Assembly (NCBI RefSeq): GCF_022347205.1
Contig: NZ_JAKRNE010000002.1
Coordinates: forward strand, 1 to 64,000
Source of the DNA: Corynebacterium sp. ACRPO
Lineage (GTDB): Bacteria > Actinomycetota > Actinomycetes > Mycobacteriales > Mycobacteriaceae
Direction: 5' to 3'
Length of the DNA stretch: 64,000 nt
The first letter of the stretch is position 1. The number at the start of each line of letters is the position of its first letter. The notes under the pieces are model-generated. The model had not been told where the DNA came from and made no database searches. It saw only the letters and a program-made list of their open reading frames with translations. Shown here piece after piece: positions 52,494 through 62,300 of the stretch. The translations under genes and the position numbers were made by a program.

Positions 52494-53870
52494 TTAGTGG
52501 TTTCCGTCGTTCTTTGGGATGTGGAAATGCTCGGTGTCTGGATCCCGTAGGTCCTCAGCGGGTGGTTGCTTTGCTTCGAGATCCTGCCAATCTTTGTCTA
52601 GCTGGTAGTCCTCCGCATGGAAGGATGAGGATTCATCTTCATCCAATTCTGAGATGACATCATTCGCTACTTCTGTGCGGAGGTGCTTTCCGGAAAGGTT
52701 AGAGTTGTACACCGCGCGAGATAGCTGAGTCTGATCTTCCTTGCTGAATTTTTCCTTCGGGTCAATCATGCGTAGGAGCAGGGCTCGAATCTTATCGCGG
52801 CGGCGAGATTCCGCATTCACGATGCCACGGCCACGGCGGAGCCAGGTAAAGATGAGCAAGCCGATGACGATGATGCCGATATAGCCCAAAATTGGGAAGA
52901 CTATGCCGACGAGCGTGCCGAACGGAACAAACGACAAAATGAACGCGATGATGACGCTGGCACCCAAAATCGGAAGGTACCTATTTGGCCGCTGGGCGCT
53001 GAGGCGCCGCGCCATTCCATAAAAATTGGAGATCGCGGTAGAGAAAATCATCAAGTAGATAAAGACCGCTGCGGCGACGCCCAGCCACGGATGAATCTCA
53101 TTAAGCATGGCTAGGGTAGGAAGATCCGCATCCCACACATCTTCCACGCTGAGAAGAAGCGCGATGACCAACAAAACCAGCATTCCAGAAAAGAGCAGGC
53201 CGCCGAGGAAACCACCGCGGCCGGCTTGCTTGGAATTGAGCGTATCTGCACCCATCACAATGCTCATCGCTGTTGACGCCATGAGGGACAATCCAAGGTA
53301 GTTCAGTGCCGCTATCCACCAGAAGGGAAGCGGTGACTCAACGTTGGCGGTGGCGAATTCGTGTGCTTGTTGCAGGCCAGAAGGTGGATCGATAAAAGCA
53401 GCACCTACGGCCAAGAGGAGGAGAATGAGGACGAAGGGAGTAATCGCACCGAGGACATTCGTCACCTTGGCCACGTTCATAGAGCCGACAATGAGGACCA
53501 GGGCAGCCATCAGCGCGGAGCCAACCCACGGCTGCAGCCCCCATTGCTGGTTCAGGTTAGCGCCGCCGCCAGACAGCATGACAAAAGTGTGGCAGAACTG
53601 AGTGAAGATAATGGCGTAATCCACAAAGCGTGCTACCGGTTTGGAAGCAATCGAGGAAAACACGCGCCCGTGGGATGTTGCCTGAAAGTAGGAGCCGTAC
53701 TGCATCGCAATCATGATGGTCAGCGGGGCAAGGATGAGACCAACGACTGCGCCCACAATGCCCCAGATGCCGAAAGCGGTGAAGTACTGCAAAAGCTCCT
53801 GCCCAGAGGCGAATCCGGCGCCGACGACGGAGCTGAAATACGCGAGAGCTAAGAGAAAAACCTTTTTCAC
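52494..53870 (-). CDS. YkvI-like membrane protein (APC-superfamily-like)
   Basis: This 458-residue protein has about ten helices in the first 345 residues. It begins KKVFLLALAYFSSVVGAGFASGQELLQYF, the family's Gly-rich unwound-helix region, and has SLMASTAMSIVMGADTLNSKQ. A charged cytoplasmic tail of about 110 residues follows (from RRGRGIVNAESRRR), which is unusual. The substrate is unknown. The start is GTG at 53870. The region before it is covered by an inverted repeat (53876-53920) that includes both an AGGG ribosome site and a TAGGGT box. Confidence 0.8.
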   Translation of the reverse strand: MKKVFLLALAYFSSVVGAGFASGQELLQYFTAFGIWGIVGAVVGLILAPLTIMIAMQYGSYFQATSHGRVFSSIASKPVARFVDYAIIFTQFCHTFVMLSGGGANLNQQWGLQPWVGSALMAALVLIVGSMNVAKVTNVLGAITPFVLILLLLAVGAAFIDPPSGLQQAHEFATANVESPLPFWWIAALNYLGLSLMASTAMSIVMGADTLNSKQAGRGGFLGGLLFSGMLVLLVIALLLSVEDVWDADLPTLAMLNEIHPWLGVAAAVFIYLMIFSTAISNFYGMARRLSAQRPNRYLPILGASVIIAFILSFVPFGTLVGIVFPILGYIGIIVIGLLIFTWLRRGRGIVNAESRRRDKIRALLLRMIDPKEKFSKEDQTQLSRAVYNSNLSGKHLRTEVANDVISELDEDESSSFHAEDYQLDKDWQDLEAKQPPAEDLRDPDTEHFHIPKNDGNH

Positions 53871-53875
53871 TGAAA

Positions 53876-53920
53876 ACCCTAAATCTGAAAGAGAAAACTT
53901 TTAGAGACGAGATTTAGGGT
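53876..53920. promoter_or_regulatory. 11-bp inverted repeat over the start region of the YkvI-like gene
   Basis: ACCCTAAATCT (53876-53886) and AGATTTAGGGT (53910-53920) are exact complements, 23 nt apart. The repeat ends 5 nt before the GTG. Confidence 0.6.
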
Positions 53921-53945
53921 AGGAGACTTATGTTGGTTTCGCAGC

Positions 53946-53984
53946 AAAAAGAAGGCGGTGAGCAAAAATATTACTCACCGCCTT
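53946..53984 (-). terminator. Intrinsic terminator after prs
   Basis: AAGGCGGTGAG (53952-53962) pairs with CTCACCGCCTT (53974-53984); on the minus strand a CTTTTT run follows. It ends the glmU-prs operon. Confidence 0.85.
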
Positions 53985-53998
53985 TGGTTATGCTGCGC

Positions 53999-54973
53999 TT
54001 AGGCGCGATCGAAGAGGGTGGTCACGGAACCATTCTCAAAGATCTCGTGGATGGTCTGTGCCAAAAGCGGTGCAATGGACAGCACCGTGAGGTTGGACCA
54101 GCCCTCGGTGGACTGCGGGAGGGTATCGGTGGTGATAACTTCCTCCGCGCCGCACTCGGAGAGGCGCTCGCGGGCTGGATCGGAGAAAACGCCGTGGGTG
54201 CAGGCGATGATGACCTTCTTCGCACCGGCGTCCTTCAGAACGCGTACGGCGCCGGCGATGGTGCCACCGGTGTCAATCATGTCGTCGAGAAGCACGCAGT
54301 CCTTGCCCTCTACATCGCCGACCACGCGGTTGGATACCGTCTTATTAGCCTCAGTGTTGGAGCGGGTCTTGTGCACGAAGGCCAGCGGGGCATCGCCCAA
54401 GTCGTGGGCCCACTTTTCTGCCACCTTCACGCGGCCAGCATCCGGGGAGACCACGGTGATGTTATCGGTGGCGTACTTGGACTTGATGTAATCGGTCAGG
54501 ATGGGCTGAGCGTGCATGTGATCGACCGGGCCATCGAAGAAGCCCTGGATCTGATCGGTGTGCAGGTCCACGGACACGATGCGGTCCGCACCAGCAGTCT
54601 GCAGAAGGTCTGCCACCAGGCGGGCGGAAATTGGCTCGCGGCCCAGGTGCTTCTTGTCCTGGCGTGCATATGGGTAGAAGGGCAGGATGGCGGTGATGCG
54701 CTTAGCGGAGCCGCGCTTCAAAGCATCGATCATGATGAGCTGCTCCATTAGCCACTTGTTGAGCGGCTGGGTGTGAGACTGCATTACGAAGCAGTCGGCG
54801 CCACGCACGGACTCTTCAAAGCGAATGAAGATTTCGCCGTTGGCGAAGTCGCGGGCGGTGGTAGGAACCAGATCAGTCTTGAGCTCCTTAGCCACAGCCT
54901 CCGCCAACTCTGGGTGTGCCCGCCCAGAGAAGAGCTTCATGTTCTTGCTGCTACCAGTTACCTTGCCAGTCAT
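53999..54973 (-). CDS. prs: Ribose-phosphate diphosphokinase
   Basis: This 324-residue enzyme makes PRPP from ribose 5-phosphate and ATP for nucleotide, His and Trp synthesis and, in this group, for arabinan precursors. Motifs seen are FSGRAHPELAEAVAKEL, FANGEIFIRFEESVRG, ITAILPFYPYARQDKKHLGREPISARLVADLL (catalytic flexible loop), the metal site DLHTDQIQGFFDGPVDH and the PRPP loop VLLDDMIDTGGTIAGAV. It lies 15 bp after glmU on the same strand, the usual order in this group. Confidence 0.97.
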   Translation of the reverse strand: MTGKVTGSSKNMKLFSGRAHPELAEAVAKELKTDLVPTTARDFANGEIFIRFEESVRGADCFVMQSHTQPLNKWLMEQLIMIDALKRGSAKRITAILPFYPYARQDKKHLGREPISARLVADLLQTAGADRIVSVDLHTDQIQGFFDGPVDHMHAQPILTDYIKSKYATDNITVVSPDAGRVKVAEKWAHDLGDAPLAFVHKTRSNTEANKTVSNRVVGDVEGKDCVLLDDMIDTGGTIAGAVRVLKDAGAKKVIIACTHGVFSDPARERLSECGAEEVITTDTLPQSTEGWSNLTVLSIAPLLAQTIHEIFENGSVTTLFDRA

Positions 54974-54988
54974 GGGAGAATATGCCCC

Positions 54989-56434
54989 TTACTTTTCGTT
55001 GTCCTGCGCACGGGCTGCGGCCTCAGCCGCGGGGGTACCCGGACGCTTCTTTTGAACCCAGCCCTCGATGTTGCGTTGTTTGCCACCGGAGACTGCGAGT
55101 GCTCCCGCAGGAACATCGTCTTTAATTACTGTACCCGCACCGGAGTATGCGCCATCACCGACATTGACCGGAGCGATAAACATTGTGTCAGAACCGGTGC
55201 GCACGTGACTGCCGATGGTGGTGTGGTGCTTGTTCACGCCGTCGTAGTTCACAAAGACGGAGGAGGCGCCGATATTGGACTGCTCGCCCACGGTGGCATC
55301 GCCGATATAGGTCAGGTGCGGAACCTTGGAGCCGCGGCCAATCTGGGCGTTCTTTGCCTCTACGAAGCCGCCGAGCTTTCCGTCCTCGCCCACGACGGTC
55401 TTCGGGCGGATATAGGTAAACGGGCCGACCTTGGCGTTGGTACCAATGACGGAATCGCTGCCATGGGTGCGCACGACTGAAGCGCCCTCGCCCACCTGCA
55501 TATTGGTCAAGGTGGTGTCGGGGCCAATCTCGGCGTTATCGGCGATGCTGGTAGTGCCCCACAGCTGCGTTCCTGGGTGAATAATGACATCGGAGCCCAC
55601 GGTGACGTTGACACCAATCCAGGTGGTTTCCGGATCCACAATGGTGGCGCCGCCGCGCATCGCCTTTTCTACCATGCGGCGGTTGAGCTCTCGGCCGGCA
55701 GAGGCGAGCTGCACGCGGTCATTGACGCCTGCGAGTTCGGCCGGATCCGCTGCTACATGCGCGCCGACGCCGTGTCCTGCGGTGCGGGCAATCTCGAGGA
55801 CATCGGTGATATACAGCTCGCCTTGGGCGTTATTGGAGTCGAGCTTCTGGAGGGCTGCGGCAAGCACGCGCCCATCAAACGCGAAAACGCCGGAATTGAC
55901 CTCATTGACCTGGCGCTGTTCTTCGGTGGCATCCTTTTGCTCCACGATGGCAGACACGCTGCCGTCCTCGCCGCGAATGATGCGGCCGTAACCGGTCGGG
56001 TCATCGAGGCGCATCGAGAGCACAGTGACCGCGTTGCCCTGCTCGGTGTGGGTGGCGCGCAGGCCCTCGATGGTCTCTGGGGTAAGCAGCGGGACGTCAC
56101 CGTTGGTGACAATGACGGTTCCCTCGAAGTCCGGAATCGGCTCCAAGCCGCAGGCCACGGCATGACCGGTGCCCAGCTGCTCCTCCTGCACCGCCTGGAG
56201 TACCTCGCAGTCCAGCTCCTGGGCGATGGCATCCACGGCGGGGGAGACCTGATCGCGCTGGTGGCCCACCACCGTCACGATGCGCTCCGGGTTGATCCCG
56301 GCCGCAGCGTGCAGAGCGTGGCCGAGCAAGGTGCGCCCGCCAATCTCATGCAAGGTCTTCTGCTTGGTGGACTTCATGCGGGTGCCGGCGCCAGCCGCAA
56401 GGACGACGACAGCACACGAGGTTGTTGCTACCAC
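54989..56434 (-). CDS. glmU: Bifunctional UDP-GlcNAc pyrophosphorylase/GlcN-1-P acetyltransferase
   Basis: This 481-residue enzyme makes UDP-GlcNAc for the cell wall. The N-terminal uridylyltransferase has [27 protein letters not shown] and [16 protein letters not shown]. The C-terminal left-handed beta-helix (about residues 260-440) has [24 protein letters not shown] and [31 protein letters not shown] with the acetyltransferase His/Tyr residues. The start is GTG at 56434 with AGGAG 12 nt upstream. It is the first gene of glmU-prs. Confidence 0.97.
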   Translation of the reverse strand: MVATTSCAVVVLAAGAGTRMKSTKQKTLHEIGGRTLLGHALHAAAGINPERIVTVVGHQRDQVSPAVDAIAQELDCEVLQAVQEEQLGTGHAVACGLEPIPDFEGTVIVTNGDVPLLTPETIEGLRATHTEQGNAVTVLSMRLDDPTGYGRIIRGEDGSVSAIVEQKDATEEQRQVNEVNSGVFAFDGRVLAAALQKLDSNNAQGELYITDVLEIARTAGHGVGAHVAADPAELAGVNDRVQLASAGRELNRRMVEKAMRGGATIVDPETTWIGVNVTVGSDVIIHPGTQLWGTTSIADNAEIGPDTTLTNMQVGEGASVVRTHGSDSVIGTNAKVGPFTYIRPKTVVGEDGKLGGFVEAKNAQIGRGSKVPHLTYIGDATVGEQSNIGASSVFVNYDGVNKHHTTIGSHVRTGSDTMFIAPVNVGDGAYSGAGTVIKDDVPAGALAVSGGKQRNIEGWVQKKRPGTPAAEAAARAQDNEK

Positions 56435-56502
56435 GGGTTATTGAGCTCCTGGGGGTTGAGTCTGATTCTTATCCGGACTACATCCTATAGCCCAAGTGCG
56501 AT

Positions 56503-57699
56503 TTATGTGTGAGAAACCTCTTTCAGGCCGCGGGCGCGCCACACGCCGAGGAAACCAATGAGGGCAAGGAAAAGCAGCGCTGCCTCGGGGCCGGCCAGTG
56601 CCACCACGGAGGAAATGCCACCGACGATGAGAAGGATAATGCCCATCATCGTATTGGCCGCACCTACATACTGGGTGCGCTTATCGCCGCCGGCCATATC
56701 CACCACGTAGGTCTTTCGCGCCACGCGAATGGCCGTGTGCGCCAAGTTCACAGCAAAGAAACCAATCGGCATGACCCAGGCATTGACCGCATCCGGTGCC
56801 CAGTGCGAGCTGGCGACCAAAAGCACCAGCACGACGGAAGCCACGGCCGCGCCCACGGCCATGGTGTTTTTAGAGGACTTATCCGAATACACCCCGGAGA
56901 TGCGCCCGCCCACCAGGGAGGCTAGGCCTGAAGCAAGCACAAATCCGTAGAGCCCGGAAAGGTTGCTGCTGAGCAGCACAATAAAAGAGGTAGATAGCGC
57001 CGACACGAGCAAGAGCGCGCGGACGATGACGAAGTTGCGAAATTGGCCGTCGCTAGTAAAAAGCTGCCAGGTATCTTGCCACCAGCGCTTATCGATGCCC
57101 CCTTCGGCTTCCTCTGGCACCGGCTCATCCACGCCCGAAAAGACCCACGCGGCAATGGCCCACGTGGCCGCACCAATGGCGAGGACCGTGCCCATCATGG
57201 GAATGCTGAGCTCGCCCAAAAAGTAGAGGATAATGCCGGTCAGCAAAGTGGCGCCGCCACCAAGGGCAGCCGCGCTGCCGGTCACTCGGCCGCGCGCACC
57301 CTTAGAAATGGTGCGCGCCTGCACGTCTTTGCCCGCAATCGAGCACAGCGCGCGGAAGAGGGAAAGCGCCGCCAAGGCCACCAGCACCACCACACCCAAT
57401 ACCGCACCGCGGGTAAAAAATGCCGCGAGCGCGATGACCGCGGCGGATACCGCTTGGCCCAAAGAACCGATAATCCACAGGCGCTTGCGGGCCCTATGCG
57501 TAGTCACCCACGGGGTCAGCGCCGCCTGCGGCAGCATCGAACCGGACTCGCGGATAGGGGTGAGCAGACCGGTAAAGAACGCAGGCACTCCGGCCGCACT
57601 AAAGAGCGCGGGCAGCACCGTCTTGGCAGCAACAATCTGATCGCCCAAATTTTGCAGGCCATTGGACCAGATGAAATACCGGGCATTGGATTTAGACAT
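56503..57699 (-). CDS. MFS transporter
   Basis: This 398-residue protein has twelve predicted helices. It starts NARYFIWSNGLQNLGDQIVAAKTVLPALF and has a central charged loop (EPVPEEAEGGIDKRWWQDTWQLFTSDGQFRN). Typical MFS basic loop motifs are present as THRARKRLWIIGSLGQ and VGGRISGVYSDKSSKNTM. The substrate is unknown. GAAAG precedes the ATG. It is followed on its strand by glmU, 68 bp away, and is divergent from the TRIC gene. Confidence 0.87.
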   Translation of the reverse strand: MSKSNARYFIWSNGLQNLGDQIVAAKTVLPALFSAAGVPAFFTGLLTPIRESGSMLPQAALTPWVTTHRARKRLWIIGSLGQAVSAAVIALAAFFTRGAVLGVVVLVALAALSLFRALCSIAGKDVQARTISKGARGRVTGSAAALGGGATLLTGIILYFLGELSIPMMGTVLAIGAATWAIAAWVFSGVDEPVPEEAEGGIDKRWWQDTWQLFTSDGQFRNFVIVRALLLVSALSTSFIVLLSSNLSGLYGFVLASGLASLVGGRISGVYSDKSSKNTMAVGAAVASVVLVLLVASSHWAPDAVNAWVMPIGFFAVNLAHTAIRVARKTYVVDMAGGDKRTQYVGAANTMMGIILLIVGGISSVVALAGPEAALLFLALIGFLGVWRARGLKEVSHT

Positions 57700-57821
57700 G
57701 AGAAATGCGATCTTTCAGAGAAACGAGTTGGTTAAATAAGAGCTATGCTGACACGCCGGAGAGTAAAACACGGCCGCAGTCACGCCGAAATTCTACCCGC
57801 GCGGCAGGAGGCCTAAGAATC

Positions 57822-58538
57822 ATGCACGATGTCGATCCCCTCATCAATTCGCTGTACCAAGCCTTCGATCTTCTCGGCGTGGTTTTGAATGGCATCATTG
57901 GCGGCACCCTTGCCCGCCGCCGTGAATTCGACATTGTGGGCTTCGTGTTCCTCGCCCTCTTTTCTGGGTTGGCCGGTGGCATGATCCGTGACATGCTCAT
58001 CGGGGATGGAGCAGCGGCAGCGATCTCAGACCCGTGGTATCTCGGCCTTGCTTGCTGTGGTGCACTCATTGCATTTCTCATCGATCTCAAGGGCAAGGCG
58101 TGGGAGCTATTCCGTGAACACGGCGATGCGATCATCCTCGGCGTGTGGTCCACCACCGGCTGTGTCAAGGCGCTCACCCACGGCATGCCACTTATTCCCT
58201 GTGTCTTCCTTGGCGTGCTCACCGCAGTGGGCGGCGGAATGGTCCGCGATATTGCCTCCGGGGAAATCCCGTCCATCTTTGGCGGCAGCCCCCTGTATGC
58301 CGTGCCCTCTATCCTCACCGGCATCGTCATGGTTACCTTTGCCGATTACGGACAGTTTGCACTCGGCATGGTGGTCGCGCCGATCGTCGGCAGTGGCATG
58401 GCGATTTTGTCCTATTGGCGCGGCTGGGTCCTGCCCCGCGCCGGTGTAGCCCCCGTTAACTACACCGCCGCCCAAGTGGCGGCGATTGCGAAGAAAGCCG
58501 AGCTCAAAGGCTTTCGACGCGGCAGGAAGAAAAACTAA
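57822..58538 (+). CDS. TRIC-type trimeric cation channel (YicG/UPF0126 family)
   Basis: This 238-residue protein has seven predicted helices in two repeats, each with the family Gly-Gly-x-x-Arg-Asp motif: LAGGMIRDML and VGGGMVRDIAS, plus KALTHGMPLIPCVFLGVLTAVG. Prokaryotic TRIC channels conduct monovalent cations such as K+. The ATG at 57822 has AGGAGG 12 nt upstream; an in-frame codon at 57705 adds 39 residues of no family likeness. A basic Lys/Arg tail ends the protein 4 bp before the 3' end of converging tRNA-Gln. Confidence 0.92.
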   Translation: MHDVDPLINSLYQAFDLLGVVLNGIIGGTLARRREFDIVGFVFLALFSGLAGGMIRDMLIGDGAAAAISDPWYLGLACCGALIAFLIDLKGKAWELFREHGDAIILGVWSTTGCVKALTHGMPLIPCVFLGVLTAVGGGMVRDIASGEIPSIFGGSPLYAVPSILTGIVMVTFADYGQFALGMVVAPIVGSGMAILSYWRGWVLPRAGVAPVNYTAAQVAAIAKKAELKGFRRGRKKN

Positions 58539-58542
58539 AAAG

Positions 58543-58614
58543 CTTCCCCACCAGGACTCGAACCTAGAATGACGGTACCAAAAACCGTAGTGTTGCCGAT
58601 TACACCATGGGGAA
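58543..58614 (-). tRNA. tRNA-Gln (anticodon UUG)
   Basis: The 72-nt minus-strand sequence folds as a tRNA. The acceptor 5' strand TTCCCCA pairs with TGGGGAA, with G as discriminator. The anticodon stem ACGGT/ACCGT holds a seven-base loop TTTTGGT with anticodon TTG. The T arm has GGTTCGAGTCC. CCA is not encoded. Confidence 0.95.
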
Positions 58615-58683
58615 CCACAGCAAAAGCTGTAGGCATAGCGTACCTGACGCCCCCGGGTAAATCACAAATTGCGGGGCAAAGGA

Positions 58684-58689
58684 TAGGGT
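58684..58689 (+). promoter_or_regulatory. -10 box of the tetR-mfd operon (TAGGGT)
   Basis: TAGGGT ends 7 nt before the ATG at 58697, consistent with a leaderless mRNA. Confidence 0.45.
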
Positions 58690-58696
58690 AGAGGGC

Positions 58697-59302
58697 ATGG
58701 CTCGACAAAGGATGACCGGCCGGGAACGCCGCGAACAACTCATTTCCATCGGACGCGCCGCATTCGCTGAACTAGGGTTTGAAGGAACTAGCGTCGAAGA
58801 AATTGCGGCACGCGCTGGGGTGTCCAAACCTGTAGTCTATGAGCACTTCGGGGGTAAAGAAGGCCTCTACGCGGTGGTCGTGGACCGTGAGATGCTGGCA
58901 CTGGAAAAAGTCATTACTGATTCCTTGGAGACTGGAAGCTGGCGCGAGCGCATCGAGCAGGCCGTCATGGCCATTTTGACCTATGTCGAGGAAGAAACTG
59001 ATGGCTTTCTCATCCTGGTGCGCGATGCCAAGCCCGGCGATGAACGCAGCTTCTCCACGCTGTTGAATTCCGCGGTGGGTCAGGTTTCCTATATCCTGCG
59101 AGAAGCATTCGAGCACCGTGGCATTGACCCAGATTTGGCGGATATTTACGGCCAAGCGCTGGTGGGAATGGTATCGACCACTGCGCAATGGTGGCTGGAT
59201 GAGCGCACCCCGGACAAGGAAGTCGTCGCCACGCATATTGTCAATCTATGCTGGAATGGTTTGTCCGGTATGGAAGTAAAGCCCAAGCTAGGAGGCAAAT
59301 AG
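58697..59302 (+). CDS. TetR family transcriptional regulator
   Basis: This 201-residue protein has an N-terminal TetR helix-turn-helix (GRERREQLISIGRAAFAELGFEGTSVEEIAARAGVSKPVVYEHFGGKEGLYAVVV). The C-terminal domain has FLILVRDAKPGDERSFSTLLNSAVGQ and a TTAQWWLDERTPDKEVVATHIVNLCWNGL end, as in corynebacterial regulators beside mfd. It directly precedes mfd with no gap between stop and start codons, so they are one transcript. It may regulate itself and mfd, but its target is not shown by the sequence. Confidence 0.92.
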   Translation: MARQRMTGRERREQLISIGRAAFAELGFEGTSVEEIAARAGVSKPVVYEHFGGKEGLYAVVVDREMLALEKVITDSLETGSWRERIEQAVMAILTYVEEETDGFLILVRDAKPGDERSFSTLLNSAVGQVSYILREAFEHRGIDPDLADIYGQALVGMVSTTAQWWLDERTPDKEVVATHIVNLCWNGLSGMEVKPKLGGK

Positions 59303-62300
59303 ATGGCGACCCCAATGCTGGCCGGCCTGCTTAAGGTAGCGGCCTCAGATCCCAAGCTCAAGGGCATGATTTCTCATGTGGGCGAAGACCTCCACATCAC
59401 AGGCTTGGATCAGTCCCGGCCGTGGGCCTTGGGTACCTTGGCTCATCATGCCCCAGTGCTCGTGGTAACCGCTACGAGCCGCGAGGCTGAGGACCTCACG
59501 GCGGAGCTTACGGCGATGCTGGGGGAGAAGGTAGCCATGTTCCCCGCCTGGGAGACCCTGCCGCACGAGCGCCTAAGCCCCGGCGTAGACATCATTGGCC
59601 GCCGCGCCGAGGTTTTGCACAACCTCGATAGCCTGCAGGTCATCGTCACCGCCGCCCGCGGCTTATCCCAACCCATCCTCAAAGAGGTAGAAGGCCGAGC
59701 TCCCGTCCACCTTGAAGAAGATCATGAATATGACTTTGATGAGGTAGTCCGCGAGCTCGAGTTCCGCGCCTATAAGCACGTAGACATGGTGGCTAAGCGC
59801 GGCGAGTACGCTACGCGCGGCGGCATCATCGATATTTTCCCCACCACGCTGGATTATCCGGTCCGCGTGGAGTTTTGGGGCGATGAAATTACCGATATCC
59901 GCCAATTCTCCGTAGCTGACCAGCGCACCATCCCGGAAATCGAGGTGGGCCGTGTAGACATTTTCCCTGCCCGGGAGCTGCCTATTACGGAAGCCATTGC
60001 CAAGCGCGCGGCCGATCTCGCCGTTAAGCACCCCGGCAATCCCGCCTTGGTGGAGCTGCTGACCAAGGTAAGCGAGCACATCCCTGCCGAAGGAATGGAG
60101 GCGCTGCTGCCCGCGCTTTCCGACGCCCCCATGATCACCCTTCCCGAATTCCTGCGCCCCACCACCCACGTGGTGATGGTCGGTCCGGAAAAGATTCGCC
60201 GCCGCGTGGCAGATCTAGAAAAGACCGATGCGGAATTCCTCGCCGCCGGTTGGGAGGCCGCGGCCATGGGGGCCGATGGCCCGCTGGCTACCGAAGGGCT
60301 CGATACCGAGGCATCCAGCTACCGCTCCTATGAGTCGCTCGAGGTCTCCATAAGCGAGGCCGGCCTGCCCCTGTGGACTTTCTCCCCACCGGGAATGCTC
60401 GCCGCCCCGGAAGAGGAGACCCTCCCGCTCGAATTCGAACCAGGGCCCACCCCGCGCGGCAACATCGAAGAAATCGATGCCATGATGGCCCAGCTCCTCG
60501 CGCACACCAACGCCGGCGGCCGGGCGGCCTTCATCGCGCCGGCGCAAGGTGCCATCAAGCGCATGGTGGATCGCTTCGCAGAAAAGGGCATCCGCACCAA
60601 GGTGGCTAACCCCGGCTGGGAGCCCACCGCCGGTGAAGTCACCCTCTACCAAGCACTAAGCCACGCCGGCCTGGTTTTCCCCAAGGTGAAAAAGCCTAAG
60701 GATGCCGAGGCACTCCCACTGGTCGTTGTGACCGAGACGGATCTGACCGGTAACCGTGTAGGAGATATCGCCGAGGCGAAGCGTCGGCCCGCCAAGCGCC
60801 GCAATAAGGTTGACCCACTTGCCCTCAAACAGGGCGATTTTGTGGTGCACGAGACCCACGGCATCGGCAAGTTCCTCAAGATGGCCGAGCGCACCATCCA
60901 GTCCGGCGATGAAACCAGCCGCCGCGAATACATCGTGCTCGAGTACGCGCCCTCCAAGCGTGGTCAGCCCGCCGATCAGCTCTGGGTCCCCATGGACTCG
61001 CTGGATCTCCTCAGCAAGTACACCGGTGGCGAATCGCCTCACCTGTCCAAGATGGGCGGTTCCGACTGGAAGAACACCAAGAAGAAGGCGCGCGCCGCCG
61101 TGCGCGAAATCGCCGGCGAGCTCGTCGAGCTCTACGCCAAACGCCAGGCTGCGCCGGGGCACCAGTTCTCCCCAGATAATCCGTGGCAGGCGGAGATGGA
61201 GGATAATTTCCCCTTCGTCGAAACCGAAGACCAGATGCTGGCTATCGATGCCGTCAAGCACGATATGGAGTCCACGGTGCCGATGGACCGCGTGGTCGTC
61301 GGCGATGTGGGCTACGGCAAGACCGAGGTGGCCATCCGCGCCGCCTTCAAGGCCGTGCAAGACGGTATGCAGGTTGCCGTCCTCGTTCCCACCACGCTGC
61401 TGGCGCAGCAGCACTTTGATACCTTCAGCGAGCGCATGACCGGCTTCCCCGTCAAGATTGAGGTGCTTTCGCGCTTTACCTCAAAGAAGGAAGCCAAGAA
61501 CATCTTCAAGGGCCTGGCCGATGGCAGCGTCGATATCGTCGTCGGCACCCACCGCCTCCTCCAGACCGGTGTGCACTGGAAGAACCTCGGCCTCATCGTC
61601 GTGGACGAGGAGCAGCGCTTCGGCGTGGAGCACAAGGAACACATCAAGGCGCTTAAGGCCAGCGTGGATGTGCTCACCATGTCCGCAACACCTATCCCGC
61701 GCACCTTGGAGATGTCCATGGCTGGCATCCGCGAGATGTCCACCATCTTGACTCCGCCGGAAGACCGCCACCCAGTGCTGACCTACGTCGGCGCTTATGA
61801 GGACAAGCAGGTAGCCGCGGCCATCCGCCGCGAGCTGCTGCGCGATGGTCAAACCTTTTTCATCCACAACAAAGTCTCTGATATCGAAAAGAAGGCCCGC
61901 GAGCTGCGTGACCTGGTACCGGAGGCCCGCGTCGTCGTCGCGCACGGACAGATGAACGAGGAGGTGCTCGAACAGACCGTCCAAGGGTTCTGGGATCGCG
62001 AGTATGACGTTTTAGTATGTACCACCATCGTGGAGACTGGCCTGGATATCGCTAACGCGAATACCCTCATTGTGGAAAACGCCCACCATATGGGCTTGTC
62101 CCAGCTGCACCAGCTGCGCGGGCGCGTGGGACGCTCCCGCGAGCGCGGCTATGCCTACTTCCTGTACCCCAAGGGAGCTACGCTCACGGAAACCTCCTAT
62201 GACCGCCTGGCAACTATCGCTCAGAACAATGACCTTGGTGCCGGCATGGCCGTAGCCATGAAGGACTTGGAGATGCGCGGTGCCGGCAACGTCCTTGGCG

